A DNA stretch of 64,000 nt from Cryoendolithus antarcticus (Eukaryota; Ascomycota; Dothideomycetes; Cladosporiales; Cladosporiaceae): NCBI GenBank assembly GCA_002077065.1, contig NAJO01000020.1, positions 434,001 through 498,000 of the forward strand. Direction: 5' to 3'. Positions 41,167-51,772 of the stretch are shown here, in pieces. The notes under the pieces were generated by a model, which did not search any database, was not told the DNA's origin, and saw nothing but the letters and a program-made list of their open reading frames with translations. Position numbers and translations under genes: made by a program. The first letter of the stretch is position 1. Each line of letters starts with the position of its first letter.

Positions 41167-42396
41167 ATGGACAGCACGCAAGTTGCCCAGAGCTACCTTG
41201 CTTTCGCTGCACTCGTTGGTGGGTTGGGAGGATATTACTACTACACACACCAGCGACAGCAGCCGAAAGGCAAGCGGCGAGGCAGTGTTGAGCCGACGCG
41301 TGCTAAAGGGGACCGTCGCGCAAGTCTACAACGCGATGCAGGCGAGGCAAGCAGCAGTGGCAAGGAGGCCAAGGGCGGCGATGCGAAGGCGTCCAAGAAG
41401 CGGAAAGCTGGCAAGAAGCCAGTGCAAGCCATGCAGCCCGAGGAGCCAAGGGCAGTGAGTGTGGCAGACGACAAGCCGGAAAAAGAGTCGGACATTAGCA
41501 TTGCGCAATTCGCGCAGCAGATGACCAAGGCTCGGCAAGGTGCGGGCCTGTCAACTGCAAAGGGCAGCAAAGATTCTCGCGTCAGGACTGTGAAGCAGAA
41601 CCATAGCTCGAAGAATGCCCCGGTCGCCGATCAAGTCTCAGAGGCCGACGATCACCTCTCCTCCCGCGATGCTAGTTCGCCCGCCCTCCAAGCCGGTGAC
41701 GTGTCGGACATGATGGAGCCTAAGGCTTCAGGACCCAAGGCACTCCGCCTCACAGCCTCCACTGGGCCAGAGAAGTCCCGCGCACCCAAAGAGGTCAAAG
41801 AGCAGCAAGTCGAGACAAAGAAGCAGCGTCAGAACAGGCAGAAAGTGGAGCAGCGCAAGCTTGAGCGCGAGGCCGAGGAAGCTGATCGCAAAGCCCTCGC
41901 AGAGCGTCAGCGTCGCTCTGCCCGCGAGGCTCGCGGCGAGCCAGCCAAGAACGGTGTCCCCGTTGCTCCCGCACCAGCCAACAACCCCTGGGCTGCCTCG
42001 AACGCCGCCGGAGCCACTGCCACACAGTCTGCTGGTCTGACCAATGGCGGACCCATGTTGGACACTTTTGACGCAGAGGACACGAGCAGCGACGATGGTG
42101 CCAAGCAGCCTAGCACTGCACCTAGCAGCACCACAGAGGGCAACGGAGCTGAGAGCGAAGAGCAGCAGGTTGCGCGGGCCGTGAAGGAGAGTGAGGATGT
42201 GAGTGGGTGGACTACTGTTGGTGAGGTCAAGAGGGGAAAGGGTAAAGTAAGCGAGACTAGTGCTGCGCCTGTGGTCAAGGAGAATGCAAAGCCCAAGACG
42301 ACTGTCAGCAGTGCGCCTACGGCCAAGGGCAAGGGCTTTGAGGTCCTTGGAGGTGGCGACTTGGATGCTAGCAATCCCGAGGCTTGGACTGCTTGA
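41167..42396 (+). CDS. N-terminally membrane-anchored charged protein
   Basis: A single exon of 409 aa. MDSTQVAQSYLAFAALVGGL followed by GGYYYY makes one short hydrophobic anchor at residues 8-28, then a strongly basic region (KGKRRGS ... KKRKAGKK). A helical, highly charged block near residues 215-265 (KKQRQNRQKVEQRKLEREAE, then ARGEPAKNG) looks conserved and could form a coiled coil or bind RNA. Near the C-terminus SGWTTVGEVKRGKGK is a second conserved-looking block. The intervening sequence is Ala/Ser-rich and probably disordered. I recognise no named family. The topology suggests an ER or mitochondrial outer-membrane protein facing the cytosol (inference). ATG 41167 is preferred over the open frame from 41143 because it directly starts the anchor. 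Confidence 0.78.
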   Translation: MDSTQVAQSYLAFAALVGGLGGYYYYTHQRQQPKGKRRGSVEPTRAKGDRRASLQRDAGEASSSGKEAKGGDAKASKKRKAGKKPVQAMQPEEPRAVSVADDKPEKESDISIAQFAQQMTKARQGAGLSTAKGSKDSRVRTVKQNHSSKNAPVADQVSEADDHLSSRDASSPALQAGDVSDMMEPKASGPKALRLTASTGPEKSRAPKEVKEQQVETKKQRQNRQKVEQRKLEREAEEADRKALAERQRRSAREARGEPAKNGVPVAPAPANNPWAASNAAGATATQSAGLTNGGPMLDTFDAEDTSSDDGAKQPSTAPSSTTEGNGAESEEQQVARAVKESEDVSGWTTVGEVKRGKGKVSETSAAPVVKENAKPKTTVSSAPTAKGKGFEVLGGGDLDASNPEAWTA

Positions 42397-43078
42397 GCTT
42401 ACTGAGAGCGAAGACAGGGTGTTCACATACGGCGGGATTAAGGGCGTGATTACAGGCTTGAATTGGAGCATTTGTTGGTGGTACGGTGATTTGGAATGCG
42501 AAGTATTGGGAGAGCTGGCGTTTGCGCACTGTCACCTACCTGACCAGATGGTCATGGTAAAGAGGCTTAGCCTTTGCACGCGACCACTAGATAGTCTATG
42601 TACTTGGTCCTGCCCACACAACACAAAAGCGCCATTCGAACTCCAAGCTCACCCGTCAGTGAACGTCTTCGTAATTGCGCGGTCCGCTCAAGTTCCTCTC
42701 CTCAATAAACGCAGCACAAGCTGACCTCTGCACCCTCAGCAATTCGAGGTTATGCGCCTGTCCACGTGTGTCCTCTTTGTCCTACTGGACAATCCCCATT
42801 GCCCTATATCACGGCTTACATACACTGCAAGCATCCACAGTCAATTGCGGAACTTTATGTGAGACTCCGTGCACAAAGAACAGCTGGCCAAGCTTCCAAT
42901 CCAACTTCACCCCCACATTGACTGGCTGGAAAGTAGCGGTATAACGCGAGTGCTGTACCTGCTTCATGCGTTGCTTCTCGAGCTATTCTTACCGTCCTTG
43001 TCTTGCTCTCACTAAAGCAAGTCCGTGAGCTCGCCGCTCCCCTGCCTTGCCCTCTCGCCCACCCCTCCCACCGCCATC
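42397..43078. other. intergenic upstream of SURF4
   Basis: 682 bp with no supported gene or RNA. Confidence 0.45.
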
Positions 43079-44183
<1,105 letters not shown>

Positions 44184-44694
44184 ACGCGACTTGAACGTCT
44201 GCACCTGCGTAAGGCTGGAAAAGTTACAGGTCTACATAGCCATGGCGTTGCGGCGCTGGTTAGGCGGCGCTGGAATGCGAAGGAAAGCGTACGCGCTGTC
44301 ACCTAGAGCTCTGTAGAGAGAGGTAAAGTGTTGATCACTCCATATCTGCCTTCTCCACGCGAAGGCATCTTCACTGGACTACTGATAGCGTTGGCTACTA
44401 GTTTGGTGTTCGAAGTCGTTATGCTAAGCTCTCTCGATAGATCTGACCTACGTGACTCTTCATAGTGGTCAGATTCTGTAAGATACGATATGCCAAGTCA
44501 GTAGGCAGGTAGCACACATACGGAGGATATACATGCAGTACCTACATGGGGTCCATATTTCGATTTCATGTCACGTGAACAGGCGTTTCACGCGCTAGTA
44601 TACCTGCTCAAAGCTTCACTCGCAACCATCAATTATACAATGTCATTTGATCTTTCACTTGTCTTCTTTATAGCTCCATTGCAGAGGCGCAATA
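44184..44694. other. intergenic between SURF4 and NUP84
   Basis: 511 bp between tandem genes. No supported feature. Confidence 0.45.
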
Positions 44695-47581
44695 ATGGCG
44701 CCTATCCGCAAGTCTGCTGCTCTTACAGCATCCAAAGTCGGAGCCACCCGCAAACCTCGCGTGCCTCGTAGAGAGCAGAGTGACAGCTGGGAACTGCTCC
44801 ACCGCCAGCGCTCGGCCTCCTCAGCCGAAGACGACGACGACGACGACGAGGCAAACGCAATGGCGCTGCAACTCTCCACTCCGCCGCCGGAAGATGTCTC
44901 AGAAAGCGTGGAGTTGCGCTTGGTCGCCGAGAGGGTGGGCAAGGAGGTCGAAGTCTTCGCCGAGACTATAGATAAGTTCTATGATGATCTAGCTGGTATA
45001 GCGAGTGGGAGTGATGTCGAAGACAGGGCTGAGAGACACGAAGCGGCGCATGAGCTAGTCGTCAGGTTAAGAGAGCTCGCTGAGGAGGCTGCTGCAGAAG
45101 TCGGCGGTCAGGCATCTGAGGATTCGAAGCTGCTGCAAGAGGCGAGGGACTTTACTCAGGAGGCGGAGACCTGGGAGCTGTTCCGACTGGTGATTGAGCT
45201 GCATCATAATCCCAATGCTGCAGGATTGGCTGAGCAGAAGCAAGACAGGCTAGCAAAGATGGGGAGCGTGCATCGCTACACATCCGAGCATCAGCTATTT
45301 GACCGATTCCTGCTGGAGGATGATCTGGCAATGCAGAGATGGAAGATCAAGAGCTGGTTGGAGAACAGCGCTGCACAGGACGGGTTGATGGAGAATTTGC
45401 AGAAGCAGGCCGGCAACGCGAGGAGTGGGTGGATGCACACAAGAGAGAAGATCAAGGGAGAGAAGAGATCACGGACGTGGCCTAGCCCGGACTCCTCGCC
45501 CCTGCCGCAACTGAGGAGCAAGGACGGAGAGCTGGTTGCCACGAGTCTGGACCCTGATGCAGCTCTAAGACAAGACAGATCACTGATGTCAGAGGACGCT
45601 GCCAATGAGCGAGCGATGTGGCAGGTCGTCTGGGCGATGCTTCGGCGTGGTGCTGAATGGCCAGATATCTGTGAGTGGTGCGAAGGTAGGCAAGAGGGTT
45701 GGCGAGCTGTGCTACTGGAAAGCGGGCTGGCTCAGCCAGATGCGCCAGCGAATGTGGCTTGGAGGAAGATGTGCACGGTCGCCTCAAGCGCGAGAGGCAT
45801 TGACGATCACGAGGCTGCAGTCTACGCACTCCTGGGAGGTGGCAATGTTCAGGCAGTCAATGCTGTCAGTCACGGAGTCGACGATCAGTTATTCGCTCAC
45901 TTCAGCGCCGCCCTGTCACAGCAATTTGATCACTATCTGCAAGCGAACTACCCGGACAGAGTGCCACCGGCCTACAGGAAGGCAGCAGTCGGAAGCGCTG
46001 CAAATGCCGATCAAGCACAGAACGAGATCAACGACCTCATCTACAGCCTTCGCAAGAAGCAAGACACGAAAGATGAAGCTGCTCTGCCACTTAAGATCGT
46101 GCAAAGCTATCTCTTTGCCAACGAAACCGAGAGCTTTGTGCACACGCTTGGATCTGCGATCGTGGAAACTGGTATGCTCACTGGCAACACTGGCGATCTG
46201 GCTGAGCGCATCAAACGATCTCAATTCCCCGAAGCAGGCGTTCTTGCGAGTCCCAATGGCCTCCGAATAGCAGCGCATGTGTGCCTAGTCTTACAGGTGA
46301 TACGAGAAGACTCCCTGGACCCAGAAGATGCTGATGTAGAGGACAACATCGTTGAGGCTTACATACAGACACTCCGGGCGAGCGGGAAGCGAGACTTGAC
46401 GCCACTGTACGCTTCGAGATTACAGATTGCTCGATACACCAAGGCCCAGGCGAAGGTGCTAGAAGATGTGAAGAAGGCGAGTGAGATGAAACAGCTGCTC
46501 AATCTGATGGTCCCGCGAGACATGGACGTCATGGCGATACTGGAGTATCAACTCTCGTCACTGTTACAGAAGCTTAAAGGAGAATCCAAGGAGACACCAA
46601 AGTTTTCGATGCTTGAGCAGAGCGATCACGAGACATTACCCGGACGTGGTATCAAGGTCAATGCATTGCCAACGGAGCAATCCACCGACGAGAAGCGCCT
46701 TGTGCAGAGCCTGGCGTGGTACATCCAGATCACAGGTCATTGGAAGGAAACGTTCAGCGCCTTGACAAGGGCGGTGCGAACAGCTCTCGGTAATCGTCTA
46801 CCAATCCTTTACCTAATCGCTATTGCTGACAATTGTTGCAGTTCACGGACGCTTCGCACTAGCGCACGCCATCTTTGCCCAGTATCCCAGCGGCACCATA
46901 ACCGAGCGGAAATCTAATGAAGTCCTGGGCCAAACCTTCGACTTCCTCTCCGAGGACGAAGCACCCACAGATCTAGCCCTTCGATCACGCTACAATGTCA
47001 TGCTCCGCCAGGTCAAGGTCTACATGCAGCTCGAACAGCTCATCACGGCCTTAGCAACCATGTCAGACTACCGCAGCGCTGAAGCGACATACTTGGACGC
47101 CAAGCCAAGACCGGTTTCGGTACCTCGCCCGCTCACGCAAGCTAAGGACCTCGTAAATGACATTATGGGCACTCTCCTCCAAGTTCCATTCCTCGTGGAA
47201 TCGGCCAACGAAGCCGAGGCTGTGGATCTCTCAGTGATCCGCCAGGTCTACCTCACTGAGGCCATCATCGCTTACGTCATTATTCTCCACAGTGCAGCGC
47301 GCGTCATTAGCCGTGGCTCGCTGCTGCGCGCCATGGATGTCCCCATCGCCGTTGCGAAGGAGGAGCTGCGTTTGACGGGTCCTTTCGTGGATAGCGGACG
47401 GATGGGCGAGCTGGTTGAATTACTCGCGAGGTGTGCGAAGGCACTTGTCGTGCTGCAGGGTAGTTCTAAGAAGAAACTTGTGGGCGGACGGGACCTTGGG
47501 AACCGAATTGGGAAACAAGTTTCGATTTGGGCTGTGGGGGCACAGAGGCAGGCAATTGAGGGGAGGGAGGAGATGGTGTGA
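44695..47581 (+). CDS. NUP84: nucleoporin NUP84 (NUP107 family)
   Basis: Two exons, 44695-46789 and 46842-47581, with a 52-bp intron (GTAATC...TTGCAG), giving 944 aa. The N-terminus is basic and disordered with an Asp run near residue 45. The rest is alpha-helical throughout, as expected of an ancestral coatomer element. Recognisable Nup84/107 signatures include ETWELFRLVIELHHN, LFDRFLLEDDLAMQRWKIK, WLENSAAQDGL and AMWQVVWAMLRRGAEWPDIC. Also present are QSLAWYIQITGHWKETFSAL just before the splice and RFALAHAIFAQYP just after it. Nup84 forms part of the stem of the Y-shaped (Nup84/Nup107-160) outer-ring complex of the nuclear pore. A second Y-complex gene, NUP120, lies about 9 kb to the right. 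Confidence 0.92.
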
Positions 47582-47937
47582 GACAGAGGATGTGGCTGCA
47601 TGACAGCACGAGTAGACAAAAGCGCTTCACTGCTGTGGCAGCGGTTAGGAGGTGTAAGGGGTATAGCCACTCAGAGGCGAGAAGGCACCAATGGTGTTAG
47701 ATCGGGAGTAGCCGCCGCTAGCAATGGTCAGCATTCTGAAGTGAAGATATCGCCCTAGCGTTTGCACATCAAAGCAGTGGAAGCCGGCAGGCGAGTGTTC
47801 AGATCGTTGAGCAACGTATCGAACCCACTATTGCATCTTCGCAATACTCCGACAATTCGCCACGTCTGCAGTCACTTGAAGCAATCTTTGACTTCCTCAT
47901 CACGCTCGAATCTCAACATGAAGTGACCTCCCCATCA
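47582..47937. other. intergenic between NUP84 and the DEAH helicase
   Basis: 356 bp between tandem genes. No supported feature. Confidence 0.45.
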
Positions 47938-50041
47938 ATGGCGGACTCGGACATCTTCATTCCCTCCATCCACAAGCCTGCCGCACTACTTCCAATCGCC
48001 CGCCACAAAGACGCTCTGCTCTACACAATCGAGAAGAACCAAGTCACCATCGTAGTCGGCCAAACGGGATCCGGCAAAACCACCCAGCTCCCGCAATACC
48101 TGGAGCGAGCAGGGTATTGCAATGACGGAAAGCTCATTGCCGTCACTCAGGCACGTAACCTGTCGATTTTCTTGATATCAAATCAAAGTTGACGCAACTC
48201 ACAGACCCCATAGCCCCGTCGGATAGCGGCAACGACGGTAGCTTCTCGCGTCGCCCAGGAAGTTGGCTGTCAGCTAGGGCAGCAGGTGGGGTATAGTATC
48301 CGATTCGAGGATGTAACTTCTGCGGCTACGAAGATCAAGTTCTTAACTGATGGACTACTGCTGCGAGAGGCGCTTGTGGATCCGCTTTTGACGCGGTATA
48401 GCGTTATTGTTGTTGATGAGGCGCATGAGCGGAGCTTGAGCAGCGATGTCTTGCTGGGGGTACTGAAGAAAGTTTTGAAGCGGCGCCCGGAGTTGAGGGT
48501 TGTGGTGAGTTCGGCTACGTTGGTTCCGGAGCAGTTCGTGAGGTTCTTTGATGGGGAGGATGGGGAGGAGGGCAGGGTCGTGAGTATTGAGGGGAGAGCG
48601 TTTCCTGTCGATGTGCACTACCTAAGTGCGGCAGCCGGAGACTATCTGGAAAAGGCTATCAAGACGGTGTTCGAGATTCATGCCGATGAGCCGGAAGGCG
48701 ATGTGCTGGTGTTTCTTACTGGGCGGGATGAGATTGAGAGGGCTATCGAGATGGCTGCTGATCGATTACCTGACCTTCCGAAAGGTGCAGATACGTTGGT
48801 ACCTCTACCGCTATATGCTGGACTACCGACGGAGCAGCAAATGTACGTCTTCGAGCCGGCAAGCGAAGGGACAAGGAAAGTAATCTTCGCTACGAATATC
48901 GCCGAGGCCAGCGTCACAATCGAGGGCATAGTCTTTGTAATCGACTGCGGCTTCGTCAAGCTGCGAGCATATAATCCCACCACCGGGATCGAGACCCTGA
49001 CGGCAACGCCGGTCTCGCAAGCCTCAGCAACTCAACGGGCCGGCCGCGCAGGTCGAACAAAGCCAGGGAAATGCTATCGCCTATACACCGAGTCAGCATT
49101 TCAGAGCCTTCCCGAGACCACGATTCCCGAGGTCCAGCGCTCGAATCTTGCTCCCATCATCCTTCAACTCAAAGCGTTGGGAATAGACAACATAGCGCGC
49201 TTCGACTTTCTCACGCCACCTCCAGCTGAGCTTATCATCCGCGCTCTCGAGCTGCTGTATTCGCTGGGCGCATTGGATGACTACGCCAAACTTACGAAGC
49301 CTCTCGGAACGCGCATGGCTGAGATAGCTTTAGAGCCTATGCTCGCAAAGTGCCTCCTCAGCTCTCCATCTTTCAACTGCATGAGCGAGATGCTGACGAT
49401 AGCGGCGATGAATAGTCTCCAGGGCAATGTATGGTTCTCGCACGGCAGTAAAAAGCAAGAAGAGACTGCGAGACGGAAGTTCGCAGTCCAAGAGGGCGAT
49501 CATCTGACGCTGCTGAACGTCTACCAGGCTTTCGTCACCAAGGGCAAGAAGGATTCGAAATGGTGCCAGCAGCATTACCTGAACTTCAAGTCTATGATCA
49601 GGGCTGTGAGTATTCGTAATCAGCTGAAGCGCTATCTGGAGCGGTTTGGGATGGATGTAAACGAATCGCTTGCGGGTGATGGGAACGCTGTGCTGCGCGT
49701 TGGCGGGATGCCGAAGGAAGAAAGCGTCAGGCGATGTTTGACGAGCGGTTACTTCGCGCATGCGGCGAGGATGGCGCCTGACGGGACGTTCAGGACTGTG
49801 GATGGAGGGATGGTGTTGCATGCGCATCCGAGTAGTCTGATGTTCAATCGGAAGGCGGATTGGGTGATCTTCACCGAGGTGATTTGTCTTTCATCTAATT
49901 GTCTGCTACATGACCAAATTACTGACAGAAGGCCTGCAGATCATGGAGACCGGCGACAAGACGTTCATCAGAGACGTCACGAAGATCGAGAAGTCTTGGC
50001 TGCTGGAGTACGGCTCGTCGTTCTATCACATCAAGCAGTGA
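47938..50041 (+). CDS. DHX35: DEAH-box RNA helicase (DHX35-like)
   Basis: Three exons, 47938-48150, 48214-49878 and 49940-50041, giving 659 aa. Motifs in order: I GQTGSGKT (41-48), Ia [10 protein letters not shown] spanning the first splice, [35 protein letters not shown]. The HA2 winged-helix/ratchet and OB-fold regions follow (e.g. [20 protein letters not shown], then NVYQAF and a final [14 protein letters not shown]). The first intron (63 bp) must be a GC-AG intron, since only CAG|GCACGT joined to CATAG|CCCCGT yields the invariant TQPRR. The second is 61 bp (GTGATT...TGCAG). Length and the C-terminal [16 protein letters not shown] resemble DHX35, reported with late spliceosomes. ATG 47938 is chosen because the frame upstream lacks an ATG. 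Confidence 0.9.
48151..48213 (+). other. non-canonical GC-AG intron
   Basis: 63-bp intron with donor CAG|GCACGT and acceptor CATAG|CCC in the helicase gene, phase 0. No GT donor in the vicinity gives an open frame through motif Ia. Confidence 0.8.
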
Positions 50042-50074
50042 TGAAGCATAATGCTTGACAGAACCTCACACCCA

Positions 50075-51040
50075 TCATCTGAACCACCAGTTCACGCTCC
50101 CAGTGAAGCCTTGTCCAGTCCCCCTGACACTGTGCCACCATCCTTTCGGAATGAACAGCCCATCGCCAGCTTCAAGCTCAGCACACTGCACCCGCACAGC
50201 ATACTCGGATGCTTCATCCCAGACTGCAGCCTCCAGTGCCTTGCGCTCAGCCCCCTGCATCATCTCCTCGCCCCTCATAGTCGCGTTGGCATCTCCGCCG
50301 ATCTGCTCCTGCACGTGTGCGAAGATGGCATTGCCAATGGAAGGCGGAAATAGTCTCACTTCCTTTCGTCCAGCCAGCTGCACGAATAGATTGGGGTTCG
50401 GATCGCGATGTAGTGGCGTGTAGGTAGGTGATTGACCTAGCCAGATACTAGTTTCGTAGACATCACCTTTCCCAGCCTTCAGTACCAGATCCGGGGTCGG
50501 GACATCGTCTTGCAACACTTGCGGCAGATCAGACAATGACGCTTGCGCGAGATACACCCGAGCTGTTGGTGCCGTAAGCGTTGAGGCACTGAAGAAGTCG
50601 TTAGTCGATGAGGTGCGCTTGATCGCTCTAGCCCCGGGTACGAAGCTGCTGAAGTAGCGGCTGGAGCTCTCGGGAACAAATGTAGAGGTAGAAGCGGTGA
50701 CGCACTCAAGGAAGAAGCTTAGGGATTGTTGAATCTGGGTGAAGTTGCCTTCGTTGGTGATCTCCAGTGGCACAATGGTCGATCCGAAGCGAGACAGATA
50801 GCGCGTATTGATACTAGCGACATCGTCATGTCGAGTGGGAGCTGTGAACCACTTCGCGATGGCTGGAATGTGGGCGAAATGTTGGCGAGGGAGGACATAT
50901 GGCGTTGAAGGGTTGAAGGCTAGCTCGCGGAAGGTCTCGATGTTGCCATTGGGAAGTGTTGGGCTCTGCTGTTTGAGATTCCTGGTCGCATAACCCCTAT
51001 GGAGGCTGCTTGAGCGTCGCCATATTTGTCGGGCAAGCAT
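50075..51040 (-). CDS. JmjC/cupin-8 domain protein with mitochondrial-type presequence
   Basis: A single exon of 321 aa, starting MLARQIWRRSSSLHRGYATR, an Arg/Ser-rich leader without acidic residues that resembles a mitochondrial presequence with an RGYA-type cleavage region. The JmjC fold occupies the C-terminal half. SIWLGQSPTYTPLHRDPNPN carries the HxD iron ligands H211 and D213, with FVQLAGRKEVRLFPP giving the likely 2-oxoglutarate lysine K226. AGDGLFIPKGWWHSVRG supplies the distal histidine H303, and the end is SVNWWFR. All three iron ligands are present, so it is probably an active Fe(II)/2OG oxygenase of the cupin-8/FIH-like class. The substrate is unknown. It converges with the helicase gene; stops are 33 bp apart. 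Confidence 0.87.
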   Translation of the reverse strand: MLARQIWRRSSSLHRGYATRNLKQQSPTLPNGNIETFRELAFNPSTPYVLPRQHFAHIPAIAKWFTAPTRHDDVASINTRYLSRFGSTIVPLEITNEGNFTQIQQSLSFFLECVTASTSTFVPESSSRYFSSFVPGARAIKRTSSTNDFFSASTLTAPTARVYLAQASLSDLPQVLQDDVPTPDLVLKAGKGDVYETSIWLGQSPTYTPLHRDPNPNLFVQLAGRKEVRLFPPSIGNAIFAHVQEQIGGDANATMRGEEMMQGAERKALEAAVWDEASEYAVRVQCAELEAGDGLFIPKGWWHSVRGTGQGFTGSVNWWFR

Positions 51041-51772
51041 TGGCCAAGCGATGAGAAGCTGAGATGAGCATGAATCTTGATGAGAATGGTCCTGTGGTAG
51101 TGATAATGGGATGTGGTCCTGAGCAGGTGCCGGTTCGGGGCGGGGAAGTTGCGATCCGATCGCTTGAGTGGGCTGCGTACCTGTTACTCAGTTGACCTTT
51201 GGAACGAGGAGCCTACCCATTTCGTTTCCTGATTGGAAATTCCGAATCACACGAGTATGTTGCTGACCCGATGTCGTGCCTGGAGATATTGTATCTTGCA
51301 TGCCGGCGAGGCGAGGAGGTGAGTGCGGCTGAGCTGGTCGGGGCCGTGGCAGTGGGACCCCTTTCATTCTCGCGTACGATGCATCTCCAATCCTCTATCG
51401 TCGCACTTGAAGCTGCGAGCACTTGATCACGAAGACATTACCATATGTGAAGTGAAATTGGAAGTGTCACCACAGCTGTCTTCTCTCAGCGAGGCCTCGC
51501 AACGTGTCGATTGAACCACGGAGGCGCGTTAGTTGAGCCGTGATGCTTGCGCTGGTCCACACGGAAAGGGATTGAAATACCACTCGAGCTCAGTCACTAT
51601 CGCCGCGGACCGTGTTACGAAAGGTGCACGGCTATCCTCACTATGCCGAGCGCCGTGGATATAGTACGAAAGCCCAAATCAAGACTCTTTGAACCCGAAT
51701 TGACTAGACACTCAGATCACGTATGTTGGCGTACCTCTCACAGTCGCCGGCGTGCTTCCGCTACTATGGAAC
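51041..51772. other. intergenic, possibly with a 5' exon of the next gene
   Basis: 732 bp between divergent genes. Its last 60 or so bases are open in frame with the following gene and code for a hydrophobic TYVGVPLTVAGVLPLLWNMG, so the real start of that gene may lie here or in an unseen upstream exon. Confidence 0.4.

Noticed and set aside
41728..42471. 247-codon minus-strand frame opposite the charged membrane-anchored protein
   Set aside because: Antisense shadow with Leu/Cys/Gly-rich composition and no motif.
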